A stretch of DNA of 5,201 bases from an uncultured Bacillota bacterium (GCA_945947685.1 CAMEYT010000040.1:1-5201), one strand, 5' to 3'. Counted from the stretch's first letter, positions 1 to 5,201 are shown. Notes: generated from the sequence alone by a model not told the origin. Program-made: numbers and translations.

Positions 1-103
1 TTTTAAATTAATTATATTTCTTTCACTTATGATATTTACGGTGATTTATTATAGTCATAGCACGATAAATCTGCTCGAGGAGTATTATTCTTGTTTGTTT
101 TGA
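1..103 (+). other. Possible 3' end of an upstream ORF (uncertain)
   Basis: A frame starting at base 2 stays open from the window edge to a TGA at 101-103, giving 33 residues. The first half is hydrophobic (I/L/F/V-rich, around FLSLMIFTVIYY) and the end is polar, so it could be the last membrane segment of an upstream protein. I do not recognise it. In sequence this AT-rich, 33 open codons arise easily by chance, and no terminator is obvious after it. The rest of 104-214 is AT-rich, with a 12-bp palindrome at 128-139 (CCTTTATAAAGG) and a purine-rich stretch at 138-182, but I see no supported gene there. Confidence 0.2.
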
Positions 104-214
104 TATTTATCATTAAGTTCAATAAATCCTTTATAAAGGGATGAGAAAGGAAATAATAAGAAGGAGAGGTTTTGGAGAAAAATTAGATTATTATAAAAAA
201 TATCAAAAAATTGC

Positions 215-243
215 TTGATTTTTTATTTTTCTTATGATATACT
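215..243 (+). promoter_or_regulatory. Promoter of rpsT (extended -10)
   Basis: The -35 hexamer TTGATT (215-220) and the -10 hexamer TATACT (238-243) are separated by 17 bases. A TG dinucleotide at 235-236 sits one base upstream of the -10, which makes an extended -10 element typical of Gram-positive housekeeping (sigma-A) promoters. The predicted start near 250 leaves a short leader of about 22 bases before the rpsT start codon. TATGAT (233-238) with TTGCTT (211-216) is an overlapping alternative with a 16-base spacer. Confidence 0.65.
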
Positions 244-271
244 CGTCTAGAAACTTGTAAAGGAGATAGAA

Positions 272-541
272 ATGGCAAATATTAAATCAGCAAAGAAGAG
301 AATCTTAGTTATCGAAAAGAAGACAGAAATTAACAAAGCTGTTCGTTCTAAAATTAATACATATACTAGAAAATTCAAAGCTGCCGTTGCTGGAAAAGAT
401 GTTGCTGCTGCTGAAAAAGCTTACGCTGAAGTTACTTCAGTCCTTGATAAGGCCGTTGCAGATAATACAATCCACGCTAACTGTGCTGCTAGAAGAAAAG
501 CAAGATTTGCAACTGCTCTTAATGCACTTAAAGCAGAATAA
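272..541 (+). CDS. rpsT: 30S ribosomal protein S20
   Basis: This encodes ribosomal protein S20, a primary 16S rRNA-binding protein that helps assemble the small ribosomal subunit in the cytoplasm. The 89-residue length is typical of the family. The N-terminus MANIKSAKKRI is the family signature, and the protein is lysine/arginine-rich and predicted almost entirely helical, with the usual C-terminal basic block (around AARRKARF) and alanine-rich end. The ATG is well supported by AGGAG at 261-265, six bases upstream. The gene has its own promoter (215-243) and its own terminator (562-590), so it is probably a single-gene transcript separate from the heat-shock operon. In many Clostridia rpsT lies in the same neighbourhood as hrcA but with gpr, lepA and hemW between them; here hrcA follows directly. 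Confidence 0.97.
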   Translation: MANIKSAKKRILVIEKKTEINKAVRSKINTYTRKFKAAVAGKDVAAAEKAYAEVTSVLDKAVADNTIHANCAARRKARFATALNALKAE

Positions 542-561
542 TTTTATTGATTGAAATATTG

Positions 562-590
562 GGAAGCAGGAATTTCTGCTTTCTTTTTTT
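562..590 (+). terminator. Intrinsic terminator of rpsT
   Basis: GGAAGCAG (562-569) pairs with CTGCTTTC (576-583) across a six-base loop, giving an 8-bp stem with one G-U pair. Seven consecutive T residues follow immediately (584-590). It lies 21 bases after the rpsT stop codon, the standard arrangement of a rho-independent terminator. Confidence 0.85.
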
Positions 591-682
591 GTCTAATTAA
601 AGTAGTGCTTGATTGACAGAGTTTATTTTGATGATTTTTTATTATTAGATGAAAGCTAGTATCCATTTAATCTGATAGTTTA

Positions 683-794
683 GTTAAAAAATGAAAGGGT
701 AAGAGGCTCAGTATTCACTTGCGGGAGGCGCGTATTGACATACGTAACTGTCGCAAGTGGATGCTAGAAACAAAGCTCTGCAAAATTTTTTAGT
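683..794. repeat. Long imperfect inverted repeat (element C) upstream of the hrcA promoter
   Basis: The outer arms at 684-692 (TTAAAAAAT) and 785-793 pair over 9 bp including one G-U, with a further G-U at 683/794. Inside them, 710-723 (AGTATTCACTTGCG) pairs with 752-765 over 14 bp with two G-U pairs, and CGTAT (731-735) pairs with ATACG (740-744) around a four-base loop. The inner part is clearly richer in G and C than its surroundings. The left end (679-692, TTTAGTTAAAAAAT) also occurs, reverse-complemented, at the right end of element B after dnaK, and resembles the left arm of element A. It ends about 30 bases before the hrcA -35 box. The role is unknown: it could block read-through into hrcA, be a structured RNA, or be a mobile-type intergenic repeat. 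Confidence 0.55.
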
Positions 795-822
795 CTGAAA
801 TTAAAATTTATGGCAAAAATAG

Positions 823-851
823 TTGACATTATTTTTTTAAATGCATATAAT
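823..851 (+). promoter_or_regulatory. Sigma-A promoter of the hrcA-grpE-dnaK operon
   Basis: A perfect -35 TTGACA (823-828) and a perfect -10 TATAAT (846-851) are separated by the optimal 17 bases. The predicted transcription start near 858 falls inside the CIRCE-like operator (856-882), so bound HrcA would block initiation. A consensus promoter held down by a repressor is the usual design of HrcA-regulated operons. Confidence 0.9.
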
Positions 852-855
852 AGTG

Positions 856-882
856 CTAGCAACCTCGAAAGAAGAGTGCTAA
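856..882 (+). promoter_or_regulatory. CIRCE operator (HrcA binding site) with a degenerate left arm
   Basis: The CIRCE consensus is TTAGCACTC-N9-GAGTGCTAA. The right arm here (874-882, GAGTGCTAA) is a perfect match. At exactly nine bases' spacing the left arm is CTAGCAACC (856-864), which matches six of nine positions. The site covers the predicted transcription start and lies just upstream of hrcA, as expected for autoregulation of hrcA and the chaperone genes. The left side also contains AGTGCTA (852-858), a direct repeat of the right-arm core (875-881). Confidence 0.85.
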
Positions 883-904
883 AAAAGTCGAAAAAGAGGG
901 AAGA

Positions 905-1903
905 ATGGAATTATCAGATAGAAAGAAAAAGATTTTATCTAAAGCAGTTGAGGAATATATTAGAGATTGTTCGCCTATAACTAGTGGGGGAATTAAGGAT
1001 ACTGGAAATTTGGATTGCTCGACGGCGACCCTAAGAAATGAGTTAAACGCACTTGAAGCTATGGGTTTTTTAAGACAGCTTCACACTTCAGGTGGTAGAG
1101 TTCCAACCGCGCAAGGATACACATTTTATGTAGAAAATCTATTGGTAGGTATCAAAGCGACAAACGAAGAGTTGGACGAAGTGAGGGCGTTGATAGAGAA
1201 TAGAACAAACTCATTGTCAGATTTAGTTACGGGTATCGCAAAGATTGTAAGCAAGGCAACAAATTATCCTACGGTCGTCCTAGTAAATGGACTTGACAAT
1301 TTGATTTTGACAGAATTTAAAATCATTCCACTCATAGATGAAAAAGTTATGGTTTTAATCGGAACAAACTCTGGATACATTACAGATACACTCAATGTCG
1401 CTGCAACACAAGAGTCTTGCAATGATGCATCTGCTTATCTAACAAAACATTTTAGAGGCGAGAATATAGGTTTTATGATGAGTAATCTATCGCAGATTAA
1501 TGAAGGTATGCAAGGCGAGATATCCGAATTCCAAAACATTGTAGATTCCTTGGTAGGTGGATTACAGAAGTTTAATTCAAAAAAGATGCTCGATGTTAGA
1601 AGAGAAGGAGCTGTGAAACTTCTTAAGTCTGGGGAAAATTTAGAAGAAACGAAGAAAGTTTTGGAATTATTAGAAGATGAAGATAATTTAGTAGAAGTGT
1701 TAGAAGAGAAAGAATTGGATGATATAACAATATCTGTTGCAGATGAAGACCAAGTATGTTCTGTAGTTAAAGCTCCAATCAAAGTGGGCGGTGCGCAACT
1801 TGCTACTATAGGTGTGATTGGACCTCAACGAATGGACTATGAGAAAATTGCTTCCGCTCTTAAGGTAGTAATTGAAAACCTTTCTAGATTAAAAGGAGAT
1901 TAG
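905..1903 (+). CDS. hrcA: Heat-inducible transcription repressor HrcA
   Basis: HrcA is the cytoplasmic repressor of class I heat-shock genes; it binds CIRCE operators and depends on chaperonin for activity. The 332-residue length is normal. Residues 1-75 form the winged helix-turn-helix: STATLRNE (39-46) is the recognition-helix region, and the wing motif HTSGGRVPT (60-68) corresponds to the family's HTSAGRVPT with one Ala-to-Gly change. Residues of about 90-325 are the GAF-like dimerisation and inserted domains, ending in the family signature GVIGPQRMDY (303-312). The ATG follows a modest GAGG (896-899), weaker than the Shine-Dalgarno sites of its neighbours, which fits a repressor needed in small amounts. 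It is the first gene of the operon and is autoregulated through the CIRCE at 856-882. The grpE start lies two bases after its stop codon. Confidence 0.96.
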   Translation: MELSDRKKKILSKAVEEYIRDCSPITSGGIKDTGNLDCSTATLRNELNALEAMGFLRQLHTSGGRVPTAQGYTFYVENLLVGIKATNEELDEVRALIENRTNSLSDLVTGIAKIVSKATNYPTVVLVNGLDNLILTEFKIIPLIDEKVMVLIGTNSGYITDTLNVAATQESCNDASAYLTKHFRGENIGFMMSNLSQINEGMQGEISEFQNIVDSLVGGLQKFNSKKMLDVRREGAVKLLKSGENLEETKKVLELLEDEDNLVEVLEEKELDDITISVADEDQVCSVVKAPIKVGGAQLATIGVIGPQRMDYEKIASALKVVIENLSRLKGD

Positions 1904-1905
1904 AC

Positions 1906-2418
1906 TTGAAAGAAGATAAAAAGAAAGAAAAAGAACAGGTAAATGAAACTGAACCTATTGTAGAAGAATATCAACCAGAAGAGGAGAAGAAAGTCGACAA
2001 ATCTGCGGAATATTTAGAGATGGCTCAGAGATTACAAGCAGATTTTGAGAATTTTAGACGCCGAGCTGGAGAACAAATTATAAAAGCTAGAGAAGACGGA
2101 AAAATCTCTATGATTGAGGTGTTTCTGCCATGTCTAGATATGTTCGGAACTGCAAAGAAATCCATTAAAGATGAATCAACTTTGCAAGGTGTTGAAATGA
2201 TTGAGAACAAAATTCTAGAGACGTTAAAATCTCTAGGGGTTAAGAAGATCCATTCTATTGGTGAAATCTATGACCCAAATTTTCACGAAGCTATCACTGT
2301 GATGCGAAATGAAAACTATGAAAACGATATCATCTTGGAGGAATTCCAAGCTGGTTATACTTATAATGATAAAGTAATTAGATATGCAAAAGTCATTGTC
2401 AATAAAAAGGAGGATTAA
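1906..2418 (+). CDS. grpE: GrpE, nucleotide exchange factor of DnaK
   Basis: GrpE is a cytoplasmic dimer that releases ADP from DnaK and so resets the chaperone cycle. The 170-residue protein has the expected architecture. It starts with a highly charged, probably disordered Lys/Glu-rich N-terminus (1-35), followed by a long helix with the signature ADFENFRRR (45-53), which continues as the dimer coiled coil to about residue 65. A helical bundle follows, and then the C-terminal beta domain that contacts DnaK, with DPNFHEA (123-129) and VIRYAKVIV (157-165). The start codon is TTG at 1906, two bases after the hrcA stop; no in-frame ATG is nearby, and AAAAGGAG (1891-1898), inside the end of hrcA, gives a seven-base spacing. 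Its last codons contain the dnaK Shine-Dalgarno sequence, so translation of the two genes is probably coupled. Confidence 0.96.
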   Translation: MKEDKKKEKEQVNETEPIVEEYQPEEEKKVDKSAEYLEMAQRLQADFENFRRRAGEQIIKAREDGKISMIEVFLPCLDMFGTAKKSIKDESTLQGVEMIENKILETLKSLGVKKIHSIGEIYDPNFHEAITVMRNENYENDIILEEFQAGYTYNDKVIRYAKVIVNKKED

Positions 2419-2422
2419 AATT

Positions 2423-4243
2423 ATGGGAAAAATTATTGGTATTGATCTTGGAACAACAAATTCATGTGTAGCTGTTATGGAAGGAGGAAAACCTACAGTT
2501 ATCGCTAATGCTGAAGGGGATAGAACTACTCCTTCTGTAGTAGCTTACACTAAAGAAGGTGAAAGACTTGTTGGTAAAGTCGCTAAAAGACAAGCGGTTG
2601 TAAACTGCGATAACACAGTTATTTCTATTAAGAGAGAAATGGGAACAAGCAAGAAAGTTAAACTTGGAGGAAAGGAATACTCTCCACAAGAAATTTCTGC
2701 TATGATTCTTGGAAAGTTAAAAGCTGATGCTGAAAGCTATCTTGGAGAAAAGGTAACACAAGCAGTTATCACTGTTCCTGCTTATTTTAACGATTCACAA
2801 AGACAAGCAACAAAAGATGCCGGAAAAATTGCCGGACTTGAAGTTTTAAGAATTATCAACGAACCTACGGCTGCTGCTTTGGCTTATGGCCTTGATAAAG
2901 GTGAAAACAGAAATCAAAAAATCTTAGTATATGACCTTGGCGGAGGAACATTTGATGTTTCTATCCTTGAAATCGGGGATGGAGTGTTTGAAGTTCTTTC
3001 AACAAATGGAAATACAAGATTGGGAGGAGATGATTTTGATAACAGAATTATCGACTTGTTAGTAGAACAATTTAAGAAGGAAAACGGAACAGATTTATCT
3101 ACAGATAAGCTTGCTATGCAAAGATTAAAGGAAGCTGCTGAAAAAGCTAAGATTGACCTTTCTGCAACTCCAAAAACAACTATTAGTTTACCTTTTATTT
3201 CTGCAGATGCTAATGGACCAAAACATATGGAATATGAACTTACAAGAGCTAAGTTTGATGCTATAACAGAAGATTTAGTTAAAGAAACTATTGATTGTGT
3301 AACAAAAGCATTGAAAGATGCAAAACTTGATAAAAATGGTATTGATAAAGTTATCTTAGTTGGTGGTTCAACAAGAATTCCAGCTGTTGTAGAAGCTGTT
3401 AAAAACTATACAGGAAAAGACCCTTACAAAGGTGTTAACCCAGATGAATGCGTAGCTGTCGGTGCAGCAATTCAAGCTGGTGTTTTAGGCGGAGAAGTTA
3501 AGGACGTTCTTCTTCTTGATGTAACACCTCTTTCTCTTGGAATTGAAACATTGGGAGGAGTATTTACAAAACTAATCGAAAGAAATACAACAATCCCAAC
3601 AAAGAAATCTCAAATCTTCTCAACTGCTGTTGATAATCAACCAGGAGTGGATATTCACGTTTTACAAGGTGAAAGAGAGTTCGCTGCTCAGAATAAAACT
3701 CTTGGAAGATTCCAGCTTTCAGATATTCCACCAGCACCAAGAGGAGTTCCTCAAATTGAAGTTACATTCGATATTGATGCAAACGGAATTGTTAAAGTTT
3801 CAGCTAAAGACCTTGGAACAAACAAAGAACAAAACATCACAATTACAGCATCTTCAAACCTTAAAGATGAAGAAATTGAAAGAGCTATTAAAGAGGCAGA
3901 AGCCCATGCTGAAGAAGATAAAAAACGTAAAGAATTCGTTGAATTAAAGAATAACGCTGATAATATGGTTTACTCACTAGAAAAATTCTTGAAAGAAAAT
4001 GGCGAAAAACTTTCAGCTGAGGACAAGAAGAAATTAGAAGATGCTATTGAAAAAGCTAAGAAAGAATTTGAAAGTGAAGATAAAGACACTGTTCAAAAAG
4101 CGTTTGATGAGCTTGTTGCTGTATCAAACGAAGTAACATCAAAGATGTATCAAAATGCTAACCCACAACAAAATGCGGGAAACAACAATAACAACAATGG
4201 GAACGGTCAAGGAGGACCTGATCCTGAGGTTGTTGTAGACTAA
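2423..4243 (+). CDS. dnaK: Chaperone protein DnaK (Hsp70)
   Basis: DnaK is the ATP-dependent Hsp70 chaperone that binds exposed hydrophobic peptides together with DnaJ and GrpE in the cytoplasm. The chosen ATG at 2423 gives MGKIIGIDLGTTNS and 606 residues, with AAAGGAGG at 2406-2413; an upstream in-frame ATG at 2384 would overlap grpE and add a non-conserved extension. The nucleotide-binding domain shows phosphate loop 1 (IDLGTTNS, 7-14), phosphate loop 2 (DLGGGTFD, 171-178) and the adenosine motif (GGSTRIP, 314-320). The interdomain linker is VLLLDV (362-367), followed by the beta substrate-binding domain and a charged helical lid (about 480-575). The short segment after residue 60 lacks the Gram-negative insert, as in Firmicutes. 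The tail is low complexity, with six Asn (587-592) and a Gly-rich stretch, and ends PDPEVVVD, apparently shorter than the usual VVDA-acidic tail. The stop codon lies at the edge of element A. Confidence 0.98.
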   Translation: MGKIIGIDLGTTNSCVAVMEGGKPTVIANAEGDRTTPSVVAYTKEGERLVGKVAKRQAVVNCDNTVISIKREMGTSKKVKLGGKEYSPQEISAMILGKLKADAESYLGEKVTQAVITVPAYFNDSQRQATKDAGKIAGLEVLRIINEPTAAALAYGLDKGENRNQKILVYDLGGGTFDVSILEIGDGVFEVLSTNGNTRLGGDDFDNRIIDLLVEQFKKENGTDLSTDKLAMQRLKEAAEKAKIDLSATPKTTISLPFISADANGPKHMEYELTRAKFDAITEDLVKETIDCVTKALKDAKLDKNGIDKVILVGGSTRIPAVVEAVKNYTGKDPYKGVNPDECVAVGAAIQAGVLGGEVKDVLLLDVTPLSLGIETLGGVFTKLIERNTTIPTKKSQIFSTAVDNQPGVDIHVLQGEREFAAQNKTLGRFQLSDIPPAPRGVPQIEVTFDIDANGIVKVSAKDLGTNKEQNITITASSNLKDEEIERAIKEAEAHAEEDKKRKEFVELKNNADNMVYSLEKFLKENGEKLSAEDKKKLEDAIEKAKKEFESEDKDTVQKAFDELVAVSNEVTSKMYQNANPQQNAGNNNNNNGNGQGGPDPEVVVD

Positions 4244-4372
4244 TTTTAGATAAAAAATTGGCGATTCGCGTCGTTTACTGGCGTCTATCTCAGACAGTCA
4301 TTTACGGGGTTGTAAACTCCTGCCTGTGATAAACGCCGAGCCTCGCGACTCATCCAATTTTTTATCTAAAAT
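4243..4372. repeat. Long structured inverted repeat (element A) abutting the dnaK stop
   Basis: Perfect 19-bp arms at 4243-4261 and 4354-4372 enclose 92 bases that fold further: TCGCG/CGCGA (4266-4270 with 4344-4348), GGCGT/ACGCC (4280-4284 with 4333-4337), TATC/GATA (4286-4289 with 4328-4331), ACAG/CTGT (4294-4297 with 4324-4327) and TTTAC/GTAAA (4301-4305 with 4312-4316) around a GGGGTT loop. The interior is GC-rich against AT-rich surroundings. The outer arms carry A6 and T6 runs, so either strand's transcript has a stem overlapping a U-run, compatible with a two-way terminator or attenuator. Positions 4254-4276 are identical to the start of element B. It could also be a MITE-like non-autonomous mobile element. 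Confidence 0.8.
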
Positions 4373-4402
4373 ATTAACCTCACAAATCAATTATTTCCAG
4401 TC

Positions 4403-4468
4403 TAGAAAATTGGCGATTCGCGTCGTTTTCGCTGACCGCCCAGCGTGAGTTACTCAATTTTTTAACTA
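4403..4468. repeat. Shorter copy of the intergenic repeat (element B)
   Basis: Bases 4406-4428 are a 23-base exact repeat of 4254-4276 in element A. The right end (CAATTTTTTA at 4455-4464, then ACTAAAA) matches the right end of A with one substitution. AAAATTG (4406-4412) pairs with CAATTTT (4455-4461), TAG (4403-4405) with CTA (4466-4468) across a four-base bulge, and CGCTG (4430-4434) with CAGCG (4441-4445) inside. It therefore looks like an element A relative that lacks most of the middle. Its right end lies directly against the Shine-Dalgarno sequence of the next gene, so it forms most of that gene's proximal leader. No clear promoter is visible between A and B (4373-4402). Confidence 0.75.
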
Positions 4469-4480
4469 AAAAGGAGAAAA

Positions 4481-4963
4481 ATGAAAGCATTGATGATTGT
4501 TGACATGCAAGATGGTCAACTTAGAGAAAACAATAGACATCTAGTTAAAAAGATAAACAACTATCTAAAAAAAGAAAAAGTTGACAAGGTTATCTATACA
4601 AGATTTTATAACCACGAAGAGAGTCCATTCGTGCAATTCTTGGGTTATAGGAATATGATTGACGAAAAAGATATCAATATTGCGGTTGACTTGGTTGACG
4701 ATGGCTGGATATTCCCTAAAATATCCTATGGTCTTGCACCTCAACAACTCAACTATTTAAAAGAAAAAGATGTTGATGAAGTTATTCTTTGTGGAACAGA
4801 TATTGATTCGAGCGTTTTAACGATAGCATATAACCTCTTCGATTATGGGATTCGTCCATATTTCAAATGGTCATGCTGTGGTTCTAAAGCAAAAAATAAG
4901 AATGTAAAAAGCAATATAAAATATGTAATCAAAAGAAATTTTGGTGAAGAAAGTTTAATCTAA
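4481..4963 (+). CDS. Isochorismatase-family cysteine hydrolase-like protein, nucleophile Cys replaced by Ser
   Basis: This 160-residue soluble protein has the isochorismatase/nicotinamidase fold: a first strand ending in the catalytic aspartate (MIVDMQ, D8), a lysine in FPKISYG (K80) at the usual catalytic-lysine position, and the motif CGTDIDSSVLTIA (104-116) where the family has CGxxTDxCVxxTA. In that alignment the nucleophilic cysteine falls on S111 (codon AGC, 4811-4813), so ordinary thiol hydrolysis is doubtful. Two cysteines (C132, C133) follow in a region where related proteins often have a Cys-Ala-Ser motif. The family includes isochorismatases, nicotinamidases and many enzymes of unknown substrate; I cannot assign one here. 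The ATG has AAGGAG (4471-4476) four bases upstream. It lies between dnaK and dnaJ, which are usually adjacent. It could be an inactive regulator, a serine variant, or a decaying gene. Confidence 0.8.
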   Translation: MKALMIVDMQDGQLRENNRHLVKKINNYLKKEKVDKVIYTRFYNHEESPFVQFLGYRNMIDEKDINIAVDLVDDGWIFPKISYGLAPQQLNYLKEKDVDEVILCGTDIDSSVLTIAYNLFDYGIRPYFKWSCCGSKAKNKNVKSNIKYVIKRNFGEESLI

Positions 4964-4979
4964 AGGAGTATAGTCGCTA

Positions 4980-5201
4980 ATGGCAAATAAAGATTATTAT
5001 TCAATATTAGGTGTAGAAAAGACGGCAAGTGCAGATGAAATTAAGTCTGCATATCGTCGTTTAGCGAAAAAATATCACCCCGACCTAAATAAAACTGAAG
5101 AAGCAGCGGCTAAATTCAAAGAAATCAATGAAGCTTATGAAGTTTTAGGGGATGATAAGAAAAGGGCAAATTACGACCAATTTGGAACTGCTGACGGCGC
5201 T
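4980..5201 (+). CDS. dnaJ: Chaperone protein DnaJ, N-terminal part (runs off the window)
   Basis: DnaJ delivers unfolded substrates to DnaK and stimulates its ATPase. The 74 residues visible start MANKDYYSILGVEKTAS and form a complete J domain: helix II with YRRLAKKYHPD, the essential HPD triad at 33-35, helix III with FKEINEAYEVLGD, and the start of helix IV (KRANYDQFG). The Gly/Phe region, zinc-finger repeats and C-terminal domains expected of full DnaJ lie beyond the right edge, so the class (type I DnaJ or CbpA-like) is inferred from context only. The ATG at 4980 has AAAGGAG (4962-4968), which overlaps the stop of the preceding gene, at a rather long spacing of 11 bases. The gap to the preceding gene is 16 bases, so the two are probably cotranscribed. 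Confidence 0.95.
   Translation, partial: MANKDYYSILGVEKTASADEIKSAYRRLAKKYHPDLNKTEEAAAKFKEINEAYEVLGDDKKRANYDQFGTADGA

Noticed and set aside
36..113. Minus-strand ORF of about 25 codons with AAAGGA upstream
   Set aside because: The spacing from AAAGGA to the ATG is too long, the peptide is unrecognisable, and its length is within chance expectation.
141..218. 25-codon basic ORF starting ATG AGA AAG
   Set aside because: The purine-rich AAAGGG touches the ATG with no spacing, the peptide resembles nothing I know, its end overlaps the rpsT -35 box, and it is too short to distinguish from chance.
205..224. AAAAAAT/ATTTTTT hairpin that could be an upstream terminator
   Set aside because: The stem contains only A-T pairs and overlaps the rpsT promoter; it would be too weak for a reliable intrinsic terminator.
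613..618. Perfect TTGACA -35 box after the rpsT terminator
   Set aside because: No acceptable -10 hexamer lies 15-19 bases downstream; TATTAT is 21 bases away and nothing coding follows closely.
810..986. Out-of-frame ORF beginning ATG GCA AAA that overlaps the start of hrcA
   Set aside because: It has no Shine-Dalgarno sequence and begins upstream of the predicted transcription start (about 858), so the operon mRNA would not carry its start codon.
2384..2422. N-terminal extension of dnaK from an upstream in-frame ATG
   Set aside because: It overlaps grpE, has no suitable ribosome binding site and adds non-conserved residues before the family start MGKIIGIDLGTT.
3630..3947. 105-codon open frame inside dnaK
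   Set aside because: It is in another frame of a highly conserved gene, is rich in Lys/Leu/Gln as expected of a shadow, and has no independent start signals.
4181..4206. AAC/AAT-rich tract as a possible DNA microsatellite
   Set aside because: It encodes the ordinary low-complexity Asn/Gly tail of DnaK; six mixed Asn codons are too short to suggest phase variation.
4243..4468. CRISPR-like array or attachment site
   Set aside because: There are only two repeat units of unequal length with internal hairpins, no regular spacers, and no integrase or cas gene in the window.

Overview
This window is a low-GC chromosomal region of a Firmicute. It carries the class I heat-shock cluster hrcA-grpE-dnaK-(isochorismatase-like gene)-dnaJ, preceded by rpsT (ribosomal protein S20). 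The evidence for a Gram-positive low-GC host is strong Shine-Dalgarno sequences, an HrcA/CIRCE control system, a DnaK that lacks the roughly 25-residue ATPase-domain insert of proteobacterial DnaK, and AT-rich codon use. The absence of gpr, lepA and hemW between rpsT and hrcA, together with the protein flavour, suggests an anaerobic, non-sporulating clostridial relative (Finegoldia, Anaerococcus or Peptoniphilus-like). That placement is an inference and was not searched.

Layout. Positions 1-214 are AT-rich with no convincing gene; a short hydrophobic open frame runs in from the left edge and stops at 103. An extended -10 promoter (215-243) drives rpsT (272-541), which ends at an intrinsic terminator (562-590). 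Positions 591-822 hold no gene but contain a long imperfect inverted repeat (element C, 683-794). A consensus sigma-A promoter (823-851) overlaps a CIRCE-type operator with one good and one degraded arm (856-882). It drives hrcA (905-1903), grpE (1906-2418, TTG start) and dnaK (2423-4243), which are separated by only 2 and 4 bases.

Downstream of dnaK, 4244-4480 holds two related structured repeats: element A (4243-4372), with 19-bp perfect arms, and element B (4403-4468), a shorter copy. A 160-residue isochorismatase-fold gene (4481-4963) follows, in which the catalytic cysteine position is serine, and then dnaJ (4980 to the window edge, J domain only).

Function. HrcA represses its own operon through CIRCE. 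DnaK, its nucleotide-exchange factor GrpE and its J-domain co-chaperone DnaJ form the folding machine. The repeats A and B and the extra gene separate dnaJ from dnaK, so dnaJ expression may be attenuated relative to dnaK. The core genes are ordinary. The parts worth attention are the repeat family with shared ends, the intruding gene with an altered active site, and the DnaK tail that stops exactly at the edge of element A.
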